Below, one piece after another: positions 1 to 9,030 of a stretch of 47,123 nucleotides of DNA. Location: the NCBI GenBank assembly GCA_025060505.1, contig JANXBU010000003.1:1-47123 (forward strand), in the 5' to 3' direction. The stretch comes from Candidatus Calescibacterium sp. (GTDB taxonomy: Bacteria; Calescibacteriota; Calescibacteriia; Calescibacteriales; Calescibacteriaceae). The translations under genes were made by a program, and so were the position numbers. A model generated the notes under the pieces. It searched no databases. It was not told where the DNA came from and saw nothing but the letters and a program-made list of their open reading frames with translations. Each line of letters starts with the position of its first letter. Within the stretch, counting starts at the first letter, position 1.

Positions 1-321
1 AGAGAAGATTTAAGGAAGGAGGTAGAAAAATCAGTGATAGATATAGATATAACTAAAACGTGGCTATATCAGGAGGGAATGCAAGAAGGGATACAAAAAG
101 GTAGAAGGGAAGGGATAAGAGAGGGTGTAAAGAAAGGCCTGAAGGAAGCATTGGTATCTGTTATACAGGTCAAGTTTGGCAAGATTTCCAAATCAATTAA
201 GAAAGAGATAATGGAAATTGATGATGTAGATAAACTTAGATTTCTGAAAAGAGAGATAATGAAGGCAAAGACTCTGAAAGAATTTGAGAAAAAACTCAGA
301 ACAATCAAACATAGTAGGTAG
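1..321 (+). CDS. Rpn-family recombination-promoting nuclease/putative transposase, C-terminal part (5' end outside window)
   Basis: The frame is open from the first base and ends at TAG 319-321, giving 106 residues. What remains is the C-terminal tail typical of Rpn/PD-(D/E)XK transposase-like proteins: a run of short charged repeats (EGMQEGIQKGRREG, EGVKKG) followed by a helical segment around VKFGKIS and a Lys/Glu-rich end. The catalytic N-terminal domain would lie upstream of the window. A second, longer member of the family at 30539-31456 has the same tail architecture with clearly different residues, so the two are not recent copies. The GTG at 34 is an internal codon, not a start. The family assignment rests on tail organisation and on resemblance to the complete copy. 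Confidence 0.6.
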   Translation, partial: REDLRKEVEKSVIDIDITKTWLYQEGMQEGIQKGRREGIREGVKKGLKEALVSVIQVKFGKISKSIKKEIMEIDDVDKLRFLKREIMKAKTLKEFEKKLRTIKHSR

Positions 322-473
322 GGGTGTTTAGATCTCGGTAATTTAGGGTTCGTAATGGAATTGGTGGTTTGATAGAGATTTTCGCATAAGCTGGCAAGTT
401 CTATTGATCTCAATTTGTTTTTTTCGGAAGCAATCTATGTTTCTCGATCTGTGGAATCTGCTATGTTATAAAT

Positions 474-1559
474 TTATGTTACGAAATCGTTTTCCAGCTT
501 TTTCTTTATATCTTCTATTTTACTTAAATCAGAAGCAAAATATATTTTTCTTATAGGCCAAGATATTTCTATTTTTTCTAAATCAAATCTTTTTTTCAGA
601 GATTTTATAAACTGATGAACTACGGGAAAAATATAGCTCCGTTCTTCTACGCTAAGTACTACAATGAAATTTATATTTGAATCTCCAAAGTTTTGATATC
701 TTATAAACGGTTCGAAGTTCTTTACAGCTCCCGGAGCACTTTGCTGAATCTCCTTTGCGACATCAATAGTAACTCTCTCAACTTTCTCAAGATCAGATTC
801 ATAAGATACACCAACCTGAACTGGTACCAGAACTTCTCTGTTAGGAAGATAATAATTTACGACTACACTCTCGGAAAACTTTGAGTTAGGTATGATTACT
901 ATCTGGTTGAAGGGGGTTCTGATTCTTATAGATCTCCATCCTATATCTTCAACATATCCGGATATGTTCATTGCAGGTATTTCTATAAAATCTCCTATTC
1001 TTACGGACCTTTCTGCCATTGTATGTAGTCCGGATATAAGATTTGCCAGTGTTGGTTGCAGAGCAAGTCCCATAGCAAGTCCGCCGATTCCAAGTGTTGC
1101 TATAAGCGGTGTGATTTTAACTCCGAGATGGTCAAGCAATATAAGTCCGGCTACAAGATAAATCATTATGTTTACTACTTTTGAGATTATATCTGGAGTT
1201 TTCTCAAAACCAGCTTGAAATTTCAGCCATGCTTTTATTAGTATTGATGTAATTTTGGCTGAATAAATGGTGAATGTGAGAACAAGGAGGACAAAGAAAA
1301 TTTTTTTGACAACAGCTTTCTCGGTTAGGTTCAGATTGTTCAAAGATATGTAAGTTCCGCCAAGAATTATCAGGAATATCAAAGGTTTTTTCGATACTCT
1401 CAAAATCTTGTCATCTATTTGTGTTTCGGTTTTTGAGGCGATTTTTGATACAAAACGTTCCAGAATGAAAGCTGTAAGATAAGATAGAATCAGTGAAACG
1501 AGAAATATCAGAGAAGAAAATAAGTATTTATTCGTTGCAAATTTCTCAAATATTTCCAT
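474..1559 (-). CDS. mscS: Small-conductance mechanosensitive channel, MscS family
   Basis: This 361-residue protein is a predicted inner-membrane channel that releases solutes on hypo-osmotic shock. Hydrophobic helices lie at about residues 13-33, 55-75, 85-105 and 128-150. They are followed by the glycine/alanine-rich pore helix (IATLGIGGLAMGLALQPTLANL, about 153-175) that marks MscS. A beta domain (IGDFIEIP, GYVEDIGWRSIRIRT, IIPNSKF) and a mixed C-terminal domain follow, in the usual order. The gene diverges from yicC with only 25 bases between the start codons. No Shine-Dalgarno sequence precedes ATG 1559. A TATAAG hexamer lies nine bases upstream on the same strand, suggesting a near-leaderless transcript. 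Confidence 0.93.
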   Translation of the reverse strand: MEIFEKFATNKYLFSSLIFLVSLILSYLTAFILERFVSKIASKTETQIDDKILRVSKKPLIFLIILGGTYISLNNLNLTEKAVVKKIFFVLLVLTFTIYSAKITSILIKAWLKFQAGFEKTPDIISKVVNIMIYLVAGLILLDHLGVKITPLIATLGIGGLAMGLALQPTLANLISGLHTMAERSVRIGDFIEIPAMNISGYVEDIGWRSIRIRTPFNQIVIIPNSKFSESVVVNYYLPNREVLVPVQVGVSYESDLEKVERVTIDVAKEIQQSAPGAVKNFEPFIRYQNFGDSNINFIVVLSVEERSYIFPVVHQFIKSLKKRFDLEKIEISWPIRKIYFASDLSKIEDIKKKLENDFVT

Positions 1560-1568
1560 ATATCAAAA

Positions 1569-1576
1569 CTTATATT
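1569..1576. promoter_or_regulatory. Overlapping divergent -10 elements for mscS and yicC
   Basis: On the plus strand TATATT (1571-1576) lies eight bases before the yicC ATG. On the minus strand TATAAG (complement of 1569-1574) lies nine bases before the mscS ATG. The two hexamers share four bases, so polymerase could occupy only one direction at a time. Assignment is by position and sequence only, and the -35 elements are not clear. Confidence 0.45.
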
Positions 1577-1584
1577 TTATAAAA

Positions 1585-2325
1585 ATGAAAAGCATGACGG
1601 GATACGGTATTGAATACTCTTTTGTTGGAGGAAAAAAAATAAGCTGTTGGATAAAATCTGTCAACTCAAAATATCTTGAAATTTACTTTGATATACCAGC
1701 GGAACACATTGGTGTTGAGCCGGATATGAGACGCGAGATAAGGAAGAGAGTCAAAAGAGGAAAAGTGGAAGTTTTTATAAGAGAAGAAAAAACAGGTTTT
1801 CCTATATCTTTTCGAAGAGTTAAGTCAGAAGATATTCTTTCTCTGTTTCAATCTGCTTTGATCAAATTTGAGGAATCAAGAGAAGATGAAGGACAAGTTA
1901 TAGCTCAGGATCTATTGCAGAGAATAAATAAGATAAGAGAATTTATTTCAGACATAGAAAATTTACACGCAAGTTTTCCAGAAAGAATTAAAGCTATTTT
2001 GAAAGAAAGAGTTCAGCAAATTGCCGTTGAGATGGGTATGGAAAACATTCCGGAGGACGTAATAGATAAAGCTGGTGTTGTTCACATTGTAAGGAAAGCA
2101 GATATATCTGAGGAGATAACAAGAATAAAATCGCATATTGATTCCTTTGAAGATGAAGTCGAGAGAGAAGGTGATGGCAAAAAGCTTATGTTCATAGCTC
2201 AGGAGATTTTGAGAGAACTCAATACGATGGGGGCAAAATCCCTTGACATCAGAATATCTGAAAAAGTTATAGAATCAAAACTCGAAATAGAAAGAATAAG
2301 GGAACAACTTCATAATGTTGAGTGA
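1585..2325 (+). CDS. yicC: YicC-family endoribonuclease
   Basis: The protein begins MKSMTGYG, the hallmark N-terminus of YicC/YloC proteins. It ends with the conserved DUF1732 signature (MGAKSLDIRISEKVIE followed by IERIREQLHNVE). Members are endoribonucleases reported to act in small-RNA and mRNA turnover in the cytoplasm. At 246 residues it is shorter than the roughly 290 of E. coli YicC; the missing part is in the middle, and both conserved ends are present. It is preceded by a leaderless-type promoter and no ribosome binding site. Upstream neighbours in many bacteria include gmk and rpoZ, but here the downstream gene is an unknown, separated by 291 bases. Confidence 0.92.
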   Translation: MKSMTGYGIEYSFVGGKKISCWIKSVNSKYLEIYFDIPAEHIGVEPDMRREIRKRVKRGKVEVFIREEKTGFPISFRRVKSEDILSLFQSALIKFEESREDEGQVIAQDLLQRINKIREFISDIENLHASFPERIKAILKERVQQIAVEMGMENIPEDVIDKAGVVHIVRKADISEEITRIKSHIDSFEDEVEREGDGKKLMFIAQEILRELNTMGAKSLDIRISEKVIESKLEIERIREQLHNVE

Positions 2326-2616
2326 TTTTTGAAATCATGCTTCAGAGATTTTTGAATTCGGTGTTTTTGAATTTGTAGTTATCCTGCTTTGTCAGGAGGT
2401 TTATTAATCTTATCTTACTATAACGAAGCAACAGTTTTGGTATTTTTGGTGTTTCTTTTTATTGGCAAAGCAATTGAACATCTTCAAAATATGTTTCCTT
2501 TTATTTTGATGATATAGAAGAATTAACAGCCCTATTTTATTCATATCAGCATTGCGACTTTTTAAATTATTCTGAAAAAGATTTTTTCCAAATTTGTTTT
2601 AATATTTTGAAGTAGT
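2323..2616. other. 291-base gap after yicC, no gene seen
   Basis: The yicC stop codon lies in a six-base-pair hairpin (TGATTT 2323-2328, TTG loop, AAATCA 2332-2337). There is no following T-run, so it is a poor terminator candidate. The rest is AT-rich with no convincing reading frame, tRNA fold or repeat. A TAATAT hexamer at about 2600-2605 lies eleven bases before the next ATG and may be its -10 element. Confidence 0.4.
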
Positions 2617-3030
2617 ATGGAAGAGATTGCACAAATTGTAGAGGAGAGTTTGAGCAAAGGTCAAAAATACTTTGAGAGAAATGGACAGATTTTCAAAATA
2701 AGAGACTACGAGCTTACAATTATATTGAAACCAGACCTCTCAGATGCAAATGAAAAAGAGCTAATCGAGCAAATAAAGTCTCAGATAAGAAGAAACTTAG
2801 GTAAGATAAACTACGAAGAAGAGCCGAAGCTTAGACTTTTTGCCTACAATATAGGAAAATATGATAGAGGAAAGTATTATTATGTGGAATACTCAGGAAT
2901 AGCTGAGCCAGAGATAACTTTTCTGAAATTGAATCCAGGGGTTATAAGATATCTTTTAGTTTTGAAAGAACCTATTGAGACAAAAGGACATATATGGAGA
3001 AGAAAAGTCAAAGAGAGTCTGGTAAAGTGA
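2617..3030 (+). CDS. Conserved-looking hypothetical protein, 137 aa
   Basis: I do not recognise a family. The protein is soluble-looking, with no signal peptide or membrane segment. It has a helical N-terminus rich in Glu/Lys (1-20), an alternating strand/helix middle, a Tyr-rich stretch (about 85-95, YDRGKYYYVEY) and a basic C-terminus. Codon use matches the neighbours (AGA, ATA rich), and the frame is uninterrupted. It sits between yicC and the mlaE-like permease on the same strand, 52 bases upstream of the latter. Start ATG 2617 has no Shine-Dalgarno sequence, consistent with the leaderless pattern of first genes in this window. Confidence 0.7.
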   Translation: MEEIAQIVEESLSKGQKYFERNGQIFKIRDYELTIILKPDLSDANEKELIEQIKSQIRRNLGKINYEEEPKLRLFAYNIGKYDRGKYYYVEYSGIAEPEITFLKLNPGVIRYLLVLKEPIETKGHIWRRKVKESLVK

Positions 3031-3082
3031 AAAAGAACTAAACATATTATTCAGTAAACGGTAATACCTAAAATACGAAAAT

Positions 3083-3823
3083 GTGGGTATAATATCAAAC
3101 TTTTTGGGTATTATTCTGTTTTCATTGCAATCTTTTCGAGAAACTCTGAAACCTCCTTTTAGATTTTCTCTGGTTTTCAAGGAGATAGAATTTTCAGGTG
3201 TGAGATCTTTACCTATAATAGCAATAACTTCGGTTTTCTTAGGCATGGTTTTCACTCTTCATTCAATCAGGGCTTTTTCAGCAGTGGGTATGGAATCTCT
3301 TGTTGGACCTTCTGTTATGCTTTCTTTTGCTCGCGAGCTTGCGAGCGGGTTTGCAGGTCTTATAATAACCGGAAGAGTGGGAGCTGCTTACTGCTCTCAG
3401 ATAGGAACAATGAAAATAACCGAACAACTTGACGCCCTGTATATAATGGGTATCTCTCCTATACAGTATGTTGCTGTTCCGAAAATTGTGGCTCTTGCAA
3501 TAGTTATGCCGCTTATATACTTTTTCTTTATGTTCCTTGGTATGATCGGTGGTATGATCTCGGCTTCTTTCTACTCAATTGAACCTTTTTTGTTTCTGAA
3601 AGATGTTCACGGATGGGTCGAAATAGAAGATCTTGTCTTAGGGGTTGTTAAATCTTCTGCCTTTGGAATGACAATCGGATTCACTTCATGCTACTTTGGT
3701 TTCATAACTGCAGGTAGTACAGAAGCTGTTGGACAAAGAACAACAGAATCAATTGTATATTCCATGATAATAATCTTTATCGTGAATTATGTTATCTCCT
3801 CTCTGTTCTATTTGATCAAGTAA
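3083..3823 (+). CDS. mlaE: MlaE/YrbE-type ABC transporter permease (phospholipid transport)
   Basis: This 246-residue polytopic protein has the MlaE/DUF140 signature: SVFLGMVFTLH near residue 53, then GLIITGRVGAAYCSQIGTM and TEQLDALYIMGISP near 90-125. Five or so hydrophobic segments follow the amphipathic N-terminus. The family forms the inner-membrane core of Mla-type ABC systems that move phospholipids between the membranes of diderm bacteria. The ATPase (MlaF) and substrate-binding MCE protein (MlaD) usually lie beside it; neither is present here, so partners must be elsewhere. The start is GTG 3083, because the ATG at 3081 is in another frame and stops after three codons. Confidence 0.88.
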   Translation: MGIISNFLGIILFSLQSFRETLKPPFRFSLVFKEIEFSGVRSLPIIAITSVFLGMVFTLHSIRAFSAVGMESLVGPSVMLSFARELASGFAGLIITGRVGAAYCSQIGTMKITEQLDALYIMGISPIQYVAVPKIVALAIVMPLIYFFFMFLGMIGGMISASFYSIEPFLFLKDVHGWVEIEDLVLGVVKSSAFGMTIGFTSCYFGFITAGSTEAVGQRTTESIVYSMIIIFIVNYVISSLFYLIK

Positions 3824-3912
3824 AATAGAAAAATTCTTGTTTTGTTCTATGCTGAATATAGAAACCTTATAAACAAAGAAATTTGTAAAAAATTTTGTTT
3901 TTATGAACAAAT

Positions 3913-4536
3913 ATGCTTTCAAAATTAAAGAAAAAAGAAATGTATAGTAACCCATCTAAACTTTGGAAAAGATTCTTTTTCTTCTTTTTGGTTTTTTCCG
4001 GAATTTTCGGAGTAGTCGCTCTTGCTCAACAATCTTCTAATCAAAAAGTTCCACAGGTCAAAGAAAAAGAGTTTGATTTCTGGAAAGCTGTTTTCTACAA
4101 AAATCCTTTTCCGGAAAAATTACCTCAGCCTATAAAGTTTCCACACAATACGCACGTTCAAAAGCTTGGTCTGGATTGTAAGTTTTGTCACTACTATGTT
4201 GAAAAATCAAAATATGCAGGCGTTCCATCTGTTGCTGATTGTATGGGATGTCACAGATATGTATCAACTGTTATGGAGAAACCAGATATAAAGAAACTTT
4301 TTCAGTACTATGAAAAAGGGGAACCAATTCCATGGCTCAAAGTTCACAATCTCCCAGACTTCGTAAGATTTACACACAGAATGCACATTAATGCGGGAGT
4401 AGAGTGCTACGAATGTCATGGAGATGTTGCTTCTATGGATACTGCTCAAAGAGTTGCTCCGCTTTCTATGGATTGGTGCTTGAATTGCCACAGACAGAGA
4501 AATGCATCAACAGAGTGTTATACTTGCCATTACTAG
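3913..4536 (+). CDS. actA: Alternative complex III subunit ActA, pentahaem cytochrome c
   Basis: First gene of the ACIII operon. Five haem-c motifs CXXCH begin at residues 89 (CKFCH), 110 (CMGCH), 165 (CYECH), 189 (CLNCH) and 202 (CYTCH), matching the five-haem ActA subunit. A basic stretch and one hydrophobic helix (about 18-38) make an uncleaved anchor or signal, placing the haems in the periplasm. In ACIII, ActA takes electrons from the iron-sulfur subunit ActB and passes them toward ActE or a soluble cytochrome. The final haem motif lies at the extreme C-terminus. It is followed 14 bases later by actB, whose Shine-Dalgarno sequence overlaps the stop region. ATG 3940 is an alternative start. 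Confidence 0.92.
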   Translation: MLSKLKKKEMYSNPSKLWKRFFFFFLVFSGIFGVVALAQQSSNQKVPQVKEKEFDFWKAVFYKNPFPEKLPQPIKFPHNTHVQKLGLDCKFCHYYVEKSKYAGVPSVADCMGCHRYVSTVMEKPDIKKLFQYYEKGEPIPWLKVHNLPDFVRFTHRMHINAGVECYECHGDVASMDTAQRVAPLSMDWCLNCHRQRNASTECYTCHY

Positions 4537-4550
4537 GAGGTAAAAAATAA

Positions 4551-7500
4551 ATGAATGATATAAAAAATGAAATGAACAACGGAGGAAAGAAGGAAAACAT
4601 AGACATATCAAGAAGGAATTTTTTCAAGTTTTTCGGGAAAAGTTCTGTTGCAGTCGGTACAGTTGCTCTTATAGAAAGCTGTGTGAAGAAACCGGAACCG
4701 GAGAAACTTCTTCCATATTTGAATGTTCCGGAAACCATTATTCCGGGTGTTCCGTATTTTTATGCAACAACTTGTTCTGGTTGTCCTGCTTCATGTGGTA
4801 TCCTTGTGAAAACAGAAGATGCTATACCAAGAAAAGTAGAGGGAAATCCAGAACATCCATTGAGTGGAGGTAAAACTTGTGCCAGAGCTCAGGCTACTTT
4901 GCACCAACTCTATTCCCCAGATAGAATAAAAGATAATTTGATAAGAGGTAAAACAGAAACCAAAACAATTTCAACCGATGAAGTTATTCAGATTATAGCT
5001 GATAAGATTAAAGAAGCTGATCCGAAGAAAATATTTTTCATTACTGGAAACATAACAGGAAAAACTGAGAAATTTTATCTTGATTTCGCAAGCAACTTTG
5101 GCATTCCTTACGAAAACATAATAAGATGGGAAACATTCTCTTTTTCGGGAATCAGAAAAGCGTCTGAGCTTCTTTTTGGTGTACAATCTGTTCCAATTTT
5201 CAGAATAGATAAATCAGATTTTATACTTTCTCTTTCTGCTGACTTTCTTGACTCTGGTCCTTCAACTGTACTTTATACAAGATGGTTCGGTCAGTTTATA
5301 TCTGTTGATGAAAAAGCTGGAAGAAAAAATAAGTTTGTTCATGTTTCTCCAAGATTAAATCTTACTGGTCAAAATGCTCAAAAATGGATAAAAGTAAAAC
5401 CCGGTGGTGAGGTGGTTTTTGCTTCACTACTTCTAAACAAAATAATAGATGAGAAATTCTCAAACTATTCATACTTGAAGATCCAAGTTCCAGCAGGACT
5501 CCAGGAGAAATACAATATATTACAGAAGGATATTGATTTTGTGGCTAAACTTCTGATCAATTCAAGTTCTCCTTTGGTTATTCCACCTTCTTATGGAGCA
5601 GAGGATCTAACATCTTTGTGCTTGGTTAGTTTGCTTATAAACTATGTTCTTGGAAGTTATGAGAAAAACATATCTCTTGAAGGGTTCTCATACAGCAAGC
5701 TTGCAACATATTCCGAGATATCATCTTTCATACAGAAAGCTAAAAACAAGCAAGTGGATATACTCTTTGTGATGAATAATTTCGACTTAGTCTACACCAT
5801 TCCGGACTCGTTTGGGATAAAATCTGCTTTGTCGGAGATTCCGTTTGTTGTTTCATTTGCGTATCATCAGAATGAGACATCCGATTTTTCACATCTTGTT
5901 GTTGCAGACCTTCATCCATTTGAGAGATGGGGAGATTCGGAGATCGTAAATGGACTCATCAGCTTCTATCAACCTGTTATAAGACCAATGTATCAAAAGT
6001 TGCAATCTGAGGATATTTTGATTGCTGTTGCTAACAAGTTAAAAGAAGGTTCTTTCAACTATCAGAGCTTCAAAGATTATATGTTCGGTCAATACGGATT
6101 TTCCGATGAGCAGATTGTCAAGTACCTTGAGCTTGGCGGAGTCTTCAATTTTGATTTAGCTCAAAAGCCGGTTTCTCTGAAATCAGATGTTACAGAGGTA
6201 ATCGGAAAATTGAAATTCAATGAAGTTTCGGATGGATTGAACCTTATAGCATATGTTCCATATCACATTTATGATGGAAGGCTTGCAAATTCTCCTTGGA
6301 TGCAGCAGTTTTTTGATGTTTCTAACAGAGTTTCTTGGACTAACTCCGCTGAGATGAGCAAAAAAACAGCTCAGAAACTCGGTGTAAAGAACGGAGACAT
6401 AATAGAAATTGAAAAGGAAGGAAAGAAAATAGAGCTTCCGGTTGCTGTTTATTACGGAATTGTTGACGATGTTATTGCGGTTTCTGTTGGAAGAGGACAT
6501 AAAAAATACGGAAGATTTGCAAATACTGGTGCAAATGTTTTTGATTTGATCGAACCAAGGTACGATCAGCTTTCTGGGGATCTATCATTTTTTGTTCCAA
6601 ACATCTCTGTATCAAAAACAACAAAGAAGCTCAGAAGACTGCCAACAGATCAAGGTGTTCCGAGAACGCTTGGAAGAGGTGTTGCTTTCTTCACATCAGT
6701 TCAAAAGCTACCAGAACAAGACTACTATAAGAAATTCAAAGATTACGAAAAACTGCTCAAAAAGAGGTTCCCAAAAGGCGATATAGAAAAATACAACAGA
6801 GATTCAGCAAAGCCTTCTCCATACAAATGGGGACTTGTTGTTGACCTTGATAAATGTATTGGTTGTCAGGCCTGTGTGATAGCTTGTCAGGTTGAAAACA
6901 ACATACCATTTGTAGATCAGAAGGAGGTGATCTGGGGTAGAGAGATAAGTTGGGTGAGAGTTGAAAGATACTTCGTTTCTCCAGAAGAAATTGAGCATAA
7001 AGGTGAGCATCATAACGGACACAACGGAAAAGAATCAGATGAACTTTATCCAGTTTTTGTCCCAATGATGTGTCAGCAGTGTGATCATGCTCCTTGTGAA
7101 TATGTTTGTCCTGTTTATGCAACAGGGCATACATCAGATGGTTTGAATTATCAGGCTTACAACAGATGTGTTGGAACGCGTTTCTGTGCAAATAACTGTC
7201 CTTACAAAGTTAGATACTTCAACTGGCATGACTACTACAAGAATATTCCAGAACCGCTTACTATGGGTTTGAATCCAGAGGTTACAGTTAGATCGAAGGG
7301 TGTTATGGAGAAATGCACATTCTGTATTCAGCGTATAAAGTATGCTGAGCACAATGCTAAGGTAGAAAAGAGAGAAGTGAGAGATGGAGAAATTACCCCA
7401 GCATGTGCGCAGGTCTGTCCAACCGATGCTATAACCTTTGGAAACTTGAAATCAGAGAGCTCAAAAGTTTCTCAAGTGAGAAAATCAAAGAGGGCGGATT

Positions 7501-7580
7501 GGTCTTTGAAGGAGCTCGGAACAGATCCAGCTGTGACATACCTTGAAAAAGTTTTTGACTTGGAAATTTTGAAGGGGTAG
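4551..7580 (+). CDS. actB: Alternative complex III subunit ActB, molybdopterin-oxidoreductase-like / iron-sulfur fusion
   Basis: This 1009-residue protein has the ActB fusion layout. A twin-arginine-like motif (SRRNFFKF, residues 20-27) precedes a hydrophobic stretch and Cys44, a possible lipid-anchor site. Residues 60-720 resemble the large subunit of molybdopterin oxidoreductases. Residues about 760-970 form a ferredoxin domain with cysteine clusters at about 768 (CIGCQACVIAC), 841 (CQQCDHAPC), 873 (CVGTRFCANNC), 922 (CTFC) and 951 (CAQVCP), consistent with four clusters. Unusually, the N-terminal half keeps Cys75, Cys78, Cys82 and Cys110 in the spacing of a molybdopterin-enzyme [4Fe-4S] site. 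No obvious Mo ligand was seen. It relays electrons from quinol-oxidising ActC to ActA. Confidence 0.94.
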   Translation: MNDIKNEMNNGGKKENIDISRRNFFKFFGKSSVAVGTVALIESCVKKPEPEKLLPYLNVPETIIPGVPYFYATTCSGCPASCGILVKTEDAIPRKVEGNPEHPLSGGKTCARAQATLHQLYSPDRIKDNLIRGKTETKTISTDEVIQIIADKIKEADPKKIFFITGNITGKTEKFYLDFASNFGIPYENIIRWETFSFSGIRKASELLFGVQSVPIFRIDKSDFILSLSADFLDSGPSTVLYTRWFGQFISVDEKAGRKNKFVHVSPRLNLTGQNAQKWIKVKPGGEVVFASLLLNKIIDEKFSNYSYLKIQVPAGLQEKYNILQKDIDFVAKLLINSSSPLVIPPSYGAEDLTSLCLVSLLINYVLGSYEKNISLEGFSYSKLATYSEISSFIQKAKNKQVDILFVMNNFDLVYTIPDSFGIKSALSEIPFVVSFAYHQNETSDFSHLVVADLHPFERWGDSEIVNGLISFYQPVIRPMYQKLQSEDILIAVANKLKEGSFNYQSFKDYMFGQYGFSDEQIVKYLELGGVFNFDLAQKPVSLKSDVTEVIGKLKFNEVSDGLNLIAYVPYHIYDGRLANSPWMQQFFDVSNRVSWTNSAEMSKKTAQKLGVKNGDIIEIEKEGKKIELPVAVYYGIVDDVIAVSVGRGHKKYGRFANTGANVFDLIEPRYDQLSGDLSFFVPNISVSKTTKKLRRLPTDQGVPRTLGRGVAFFTSVQKLPEQDYYKKFKDYEKLLKKRFPKGDIEKYNRDSAKPSPYKWGLVVDLDKCIGCQACVIACQVENNIPFVDQKEVIWGREISWVRVERYFVSPEEIEHKGEHHNGHNGKESDELYPVFVPMMCQQCDHAPCEYVCPVYATGHTSDGLNYQAYNRCVGTRFCANNCPYKVRYFNWHDYYKNIPEPLTMGLNPEVTVRSKGVMEKCTFCIQRIKYAEHNAKVEKREVRDGEITPACAQVCPTDAITFGNLKSESSKVSQVRKSKRADWSLKELGTDPAVTYLEKVFDLEILKG

Positions 7581-7626
7581 ATTTTGAAGAGATGATAAAT
7601 ATGGAAAACCGAGGGAGGTATAGTTT

Positions 7627-9030
7627 ATGAAGGTTGATGCGTCAGGTCAGAAGGTAATATCTGTTGACATACACGAGGGGATGTCTCCAGAAGCTAGGGA
7701 GTATGGTAGGCAGTTTACATACTCTGAAATATCTGAGGAGATATGGCGTGCTTCTCAGAAGCCATCGCTTGCTTACTTTTTAGCTTTGGGATTTTGCATA
7801 GGTGGAGTTCTTCTGGGAGTTGGAACCTTTGCTTATATGGTGATAGATGGTATGGGAGTTGTTGGTTTCACTCCGCCTATATTCTGGGTGCACTTTATTG
7901 TTAATTTCGTTTTCTGGGTAGGTATTGCTCACTCTGGAACTCTGATTTCAGCTGTGCTTCATCTCTTCCGCTCAAAATGGAGAAGAGGTATTTTCAGAAT
8001 AGCAGAAGCTATGACAGTTTTTGCCGTTCTCACAGCTGGTCTCTTCCCTCTTATACACATAGGACGCCAATGGTATTTCTACTGGCTTGTTCCTTATCCA
8101 AACCGAGGAATGTGGGTAAATTTCAAATCTGCTCTCATGTGGGATTTTGTCGCTGTTTTAACATATCTTACGGTAAGTGTGATGTTCTTCTACATAGGGA
8201 TGATTCCAGATCTCGCTACATTTCGTGATAAGGCAAAAGGAATAAGGAAATTTATTTATTCGCTTCTTTCATTGGGATGGAAGGGAACAGATAAAGAGTG
8301 GAGGCACTACAACAGATCATATATGTTTTTTGCAGCTTTTGCTACCCCTCTTGTTATATCGGTCCACTCGGTGGTGTCTTTGGATTTTGCTTCTGGTGTT
8401 ATACCGGGTTGGCAGAGCACTATATTCCCACCATATTTCGTTGCAGGTGCTATATTCTCTGGAATGGCAATGGTTGTGACAATAGTGACTCCGCTGAGGA
8501 AACTTATGAAACTTGAAAAATTCATAACAGACTGGCACTATGATCATATGGGGAAGATTATTCTTGTCACAGGTCTTATAGTTACATACTCCTACGTTGT
8601 TGAATTTGTTTTAGCTTTATTTTCTGGAAATATATATGAGTATCAACAGTTTGTATACAGGGCTGTCGGACATTACAGTGGTCCGTTTTGGGGTATGGTA
8701 ATTTGTAACTGTGTTGTTCCACTTTTTATGATTTCAAAGAAAGTAAGGACAAATGTCTGGCTTATGTTTGTTCTTTCAATTTTTGTAAACATAGGTATGT
8801 GGCTTGAACGTTTCAACATAATTATGATTTCTCTATCGCATGACTTTCTACCGTATGCTTTTGATGTGTATAGAATGAAGTGGCCAGAATGGGCTATGAC
8901 TTTTGCTGCCTTCTGCTGGTTCTTCATGTGGTTCTTATTATTTGCTAAATTTTTCCCAGTCATATCTGTTGCGGAAACAAAGGAATTGGTTCCAAAACCT
9001 TTTAGAAAAGGAGGTGAGCACCATGGGTAA
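7627..9030 (+). CDS. actC: Alternative complex III subunit ActC, NrfD/PsrC-like quinol-oxidising membrane protein
   Basis: This 467-residue membrane protein of the NrfD/PsrC family has about ten transmembrane helices after a polar N-terminus of some 45 residues. Typical ActC features include the IEEIW-like segment SEEIWRASQKPS, the helix-boundary IGRQWYFYWLVPYPN and the C-terminal MWLERFNIIMISL. In ACIII this subunit carries the periplasm-side quinol site next to ActB. A strong Shine-Dalgarno sequence (GGGAGG, 7614-7619) precedes ATG 7627. The last codons overlap the start of actD by eight bases, implying translational coupling. Confidence 0.94.
   Translation: MKVDASGQKVISVDIHEGMSPEAREYGRQFTYSEISEEIWRASQKPSLAYFLALGFCIGGVLLGVGTFAYMVIDGMGVVGFTPPIFWVHFIVNFVFWVGIAHSGTLISAVLHLFRSKWRRGIFRIAEAMTVFAVLTAGLFPLIHIGRQWYFYWLVPYPNRGMWVNFKSALMWDFVAVLTYLTVSVMFFYIGMIPDLATFRDKAKGIRKFIYSLLSLGWKGTDKEWRHYNRSYMFFAAFATPLVISVHSVVSLDFASGVIPGWQSTIFPPYFVAGAIFSGMAMVVTIVTPLRKLMKLEKFITDWHYDHMGKIILVTGLIVTYSYVVEFVLALFSGNIYEYQQFVYRAVGHYSGPFWGMVICNCVVPLFMISKKVRTNVWLMFVLSIFVNIGMWLERFNIIMISLSHDFLPYAFDVYRMKWPEWAMTFAAFCWFFMWFLLFAKFFPVISVAETKELVPKPFRKGGEHHG

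Noticed and set aside
6757-7191. Long minus-strand frame within actB
   Set aside because: It is fully inside a confidently identified gene, is His/Tyr-odd in composition and has no initiation signals.
8903-9022. Upstream extension of the actD frame
   Set aside because: It lies inside actC, and the strong GGAGGTGA before ATG 9023 fixes the start.
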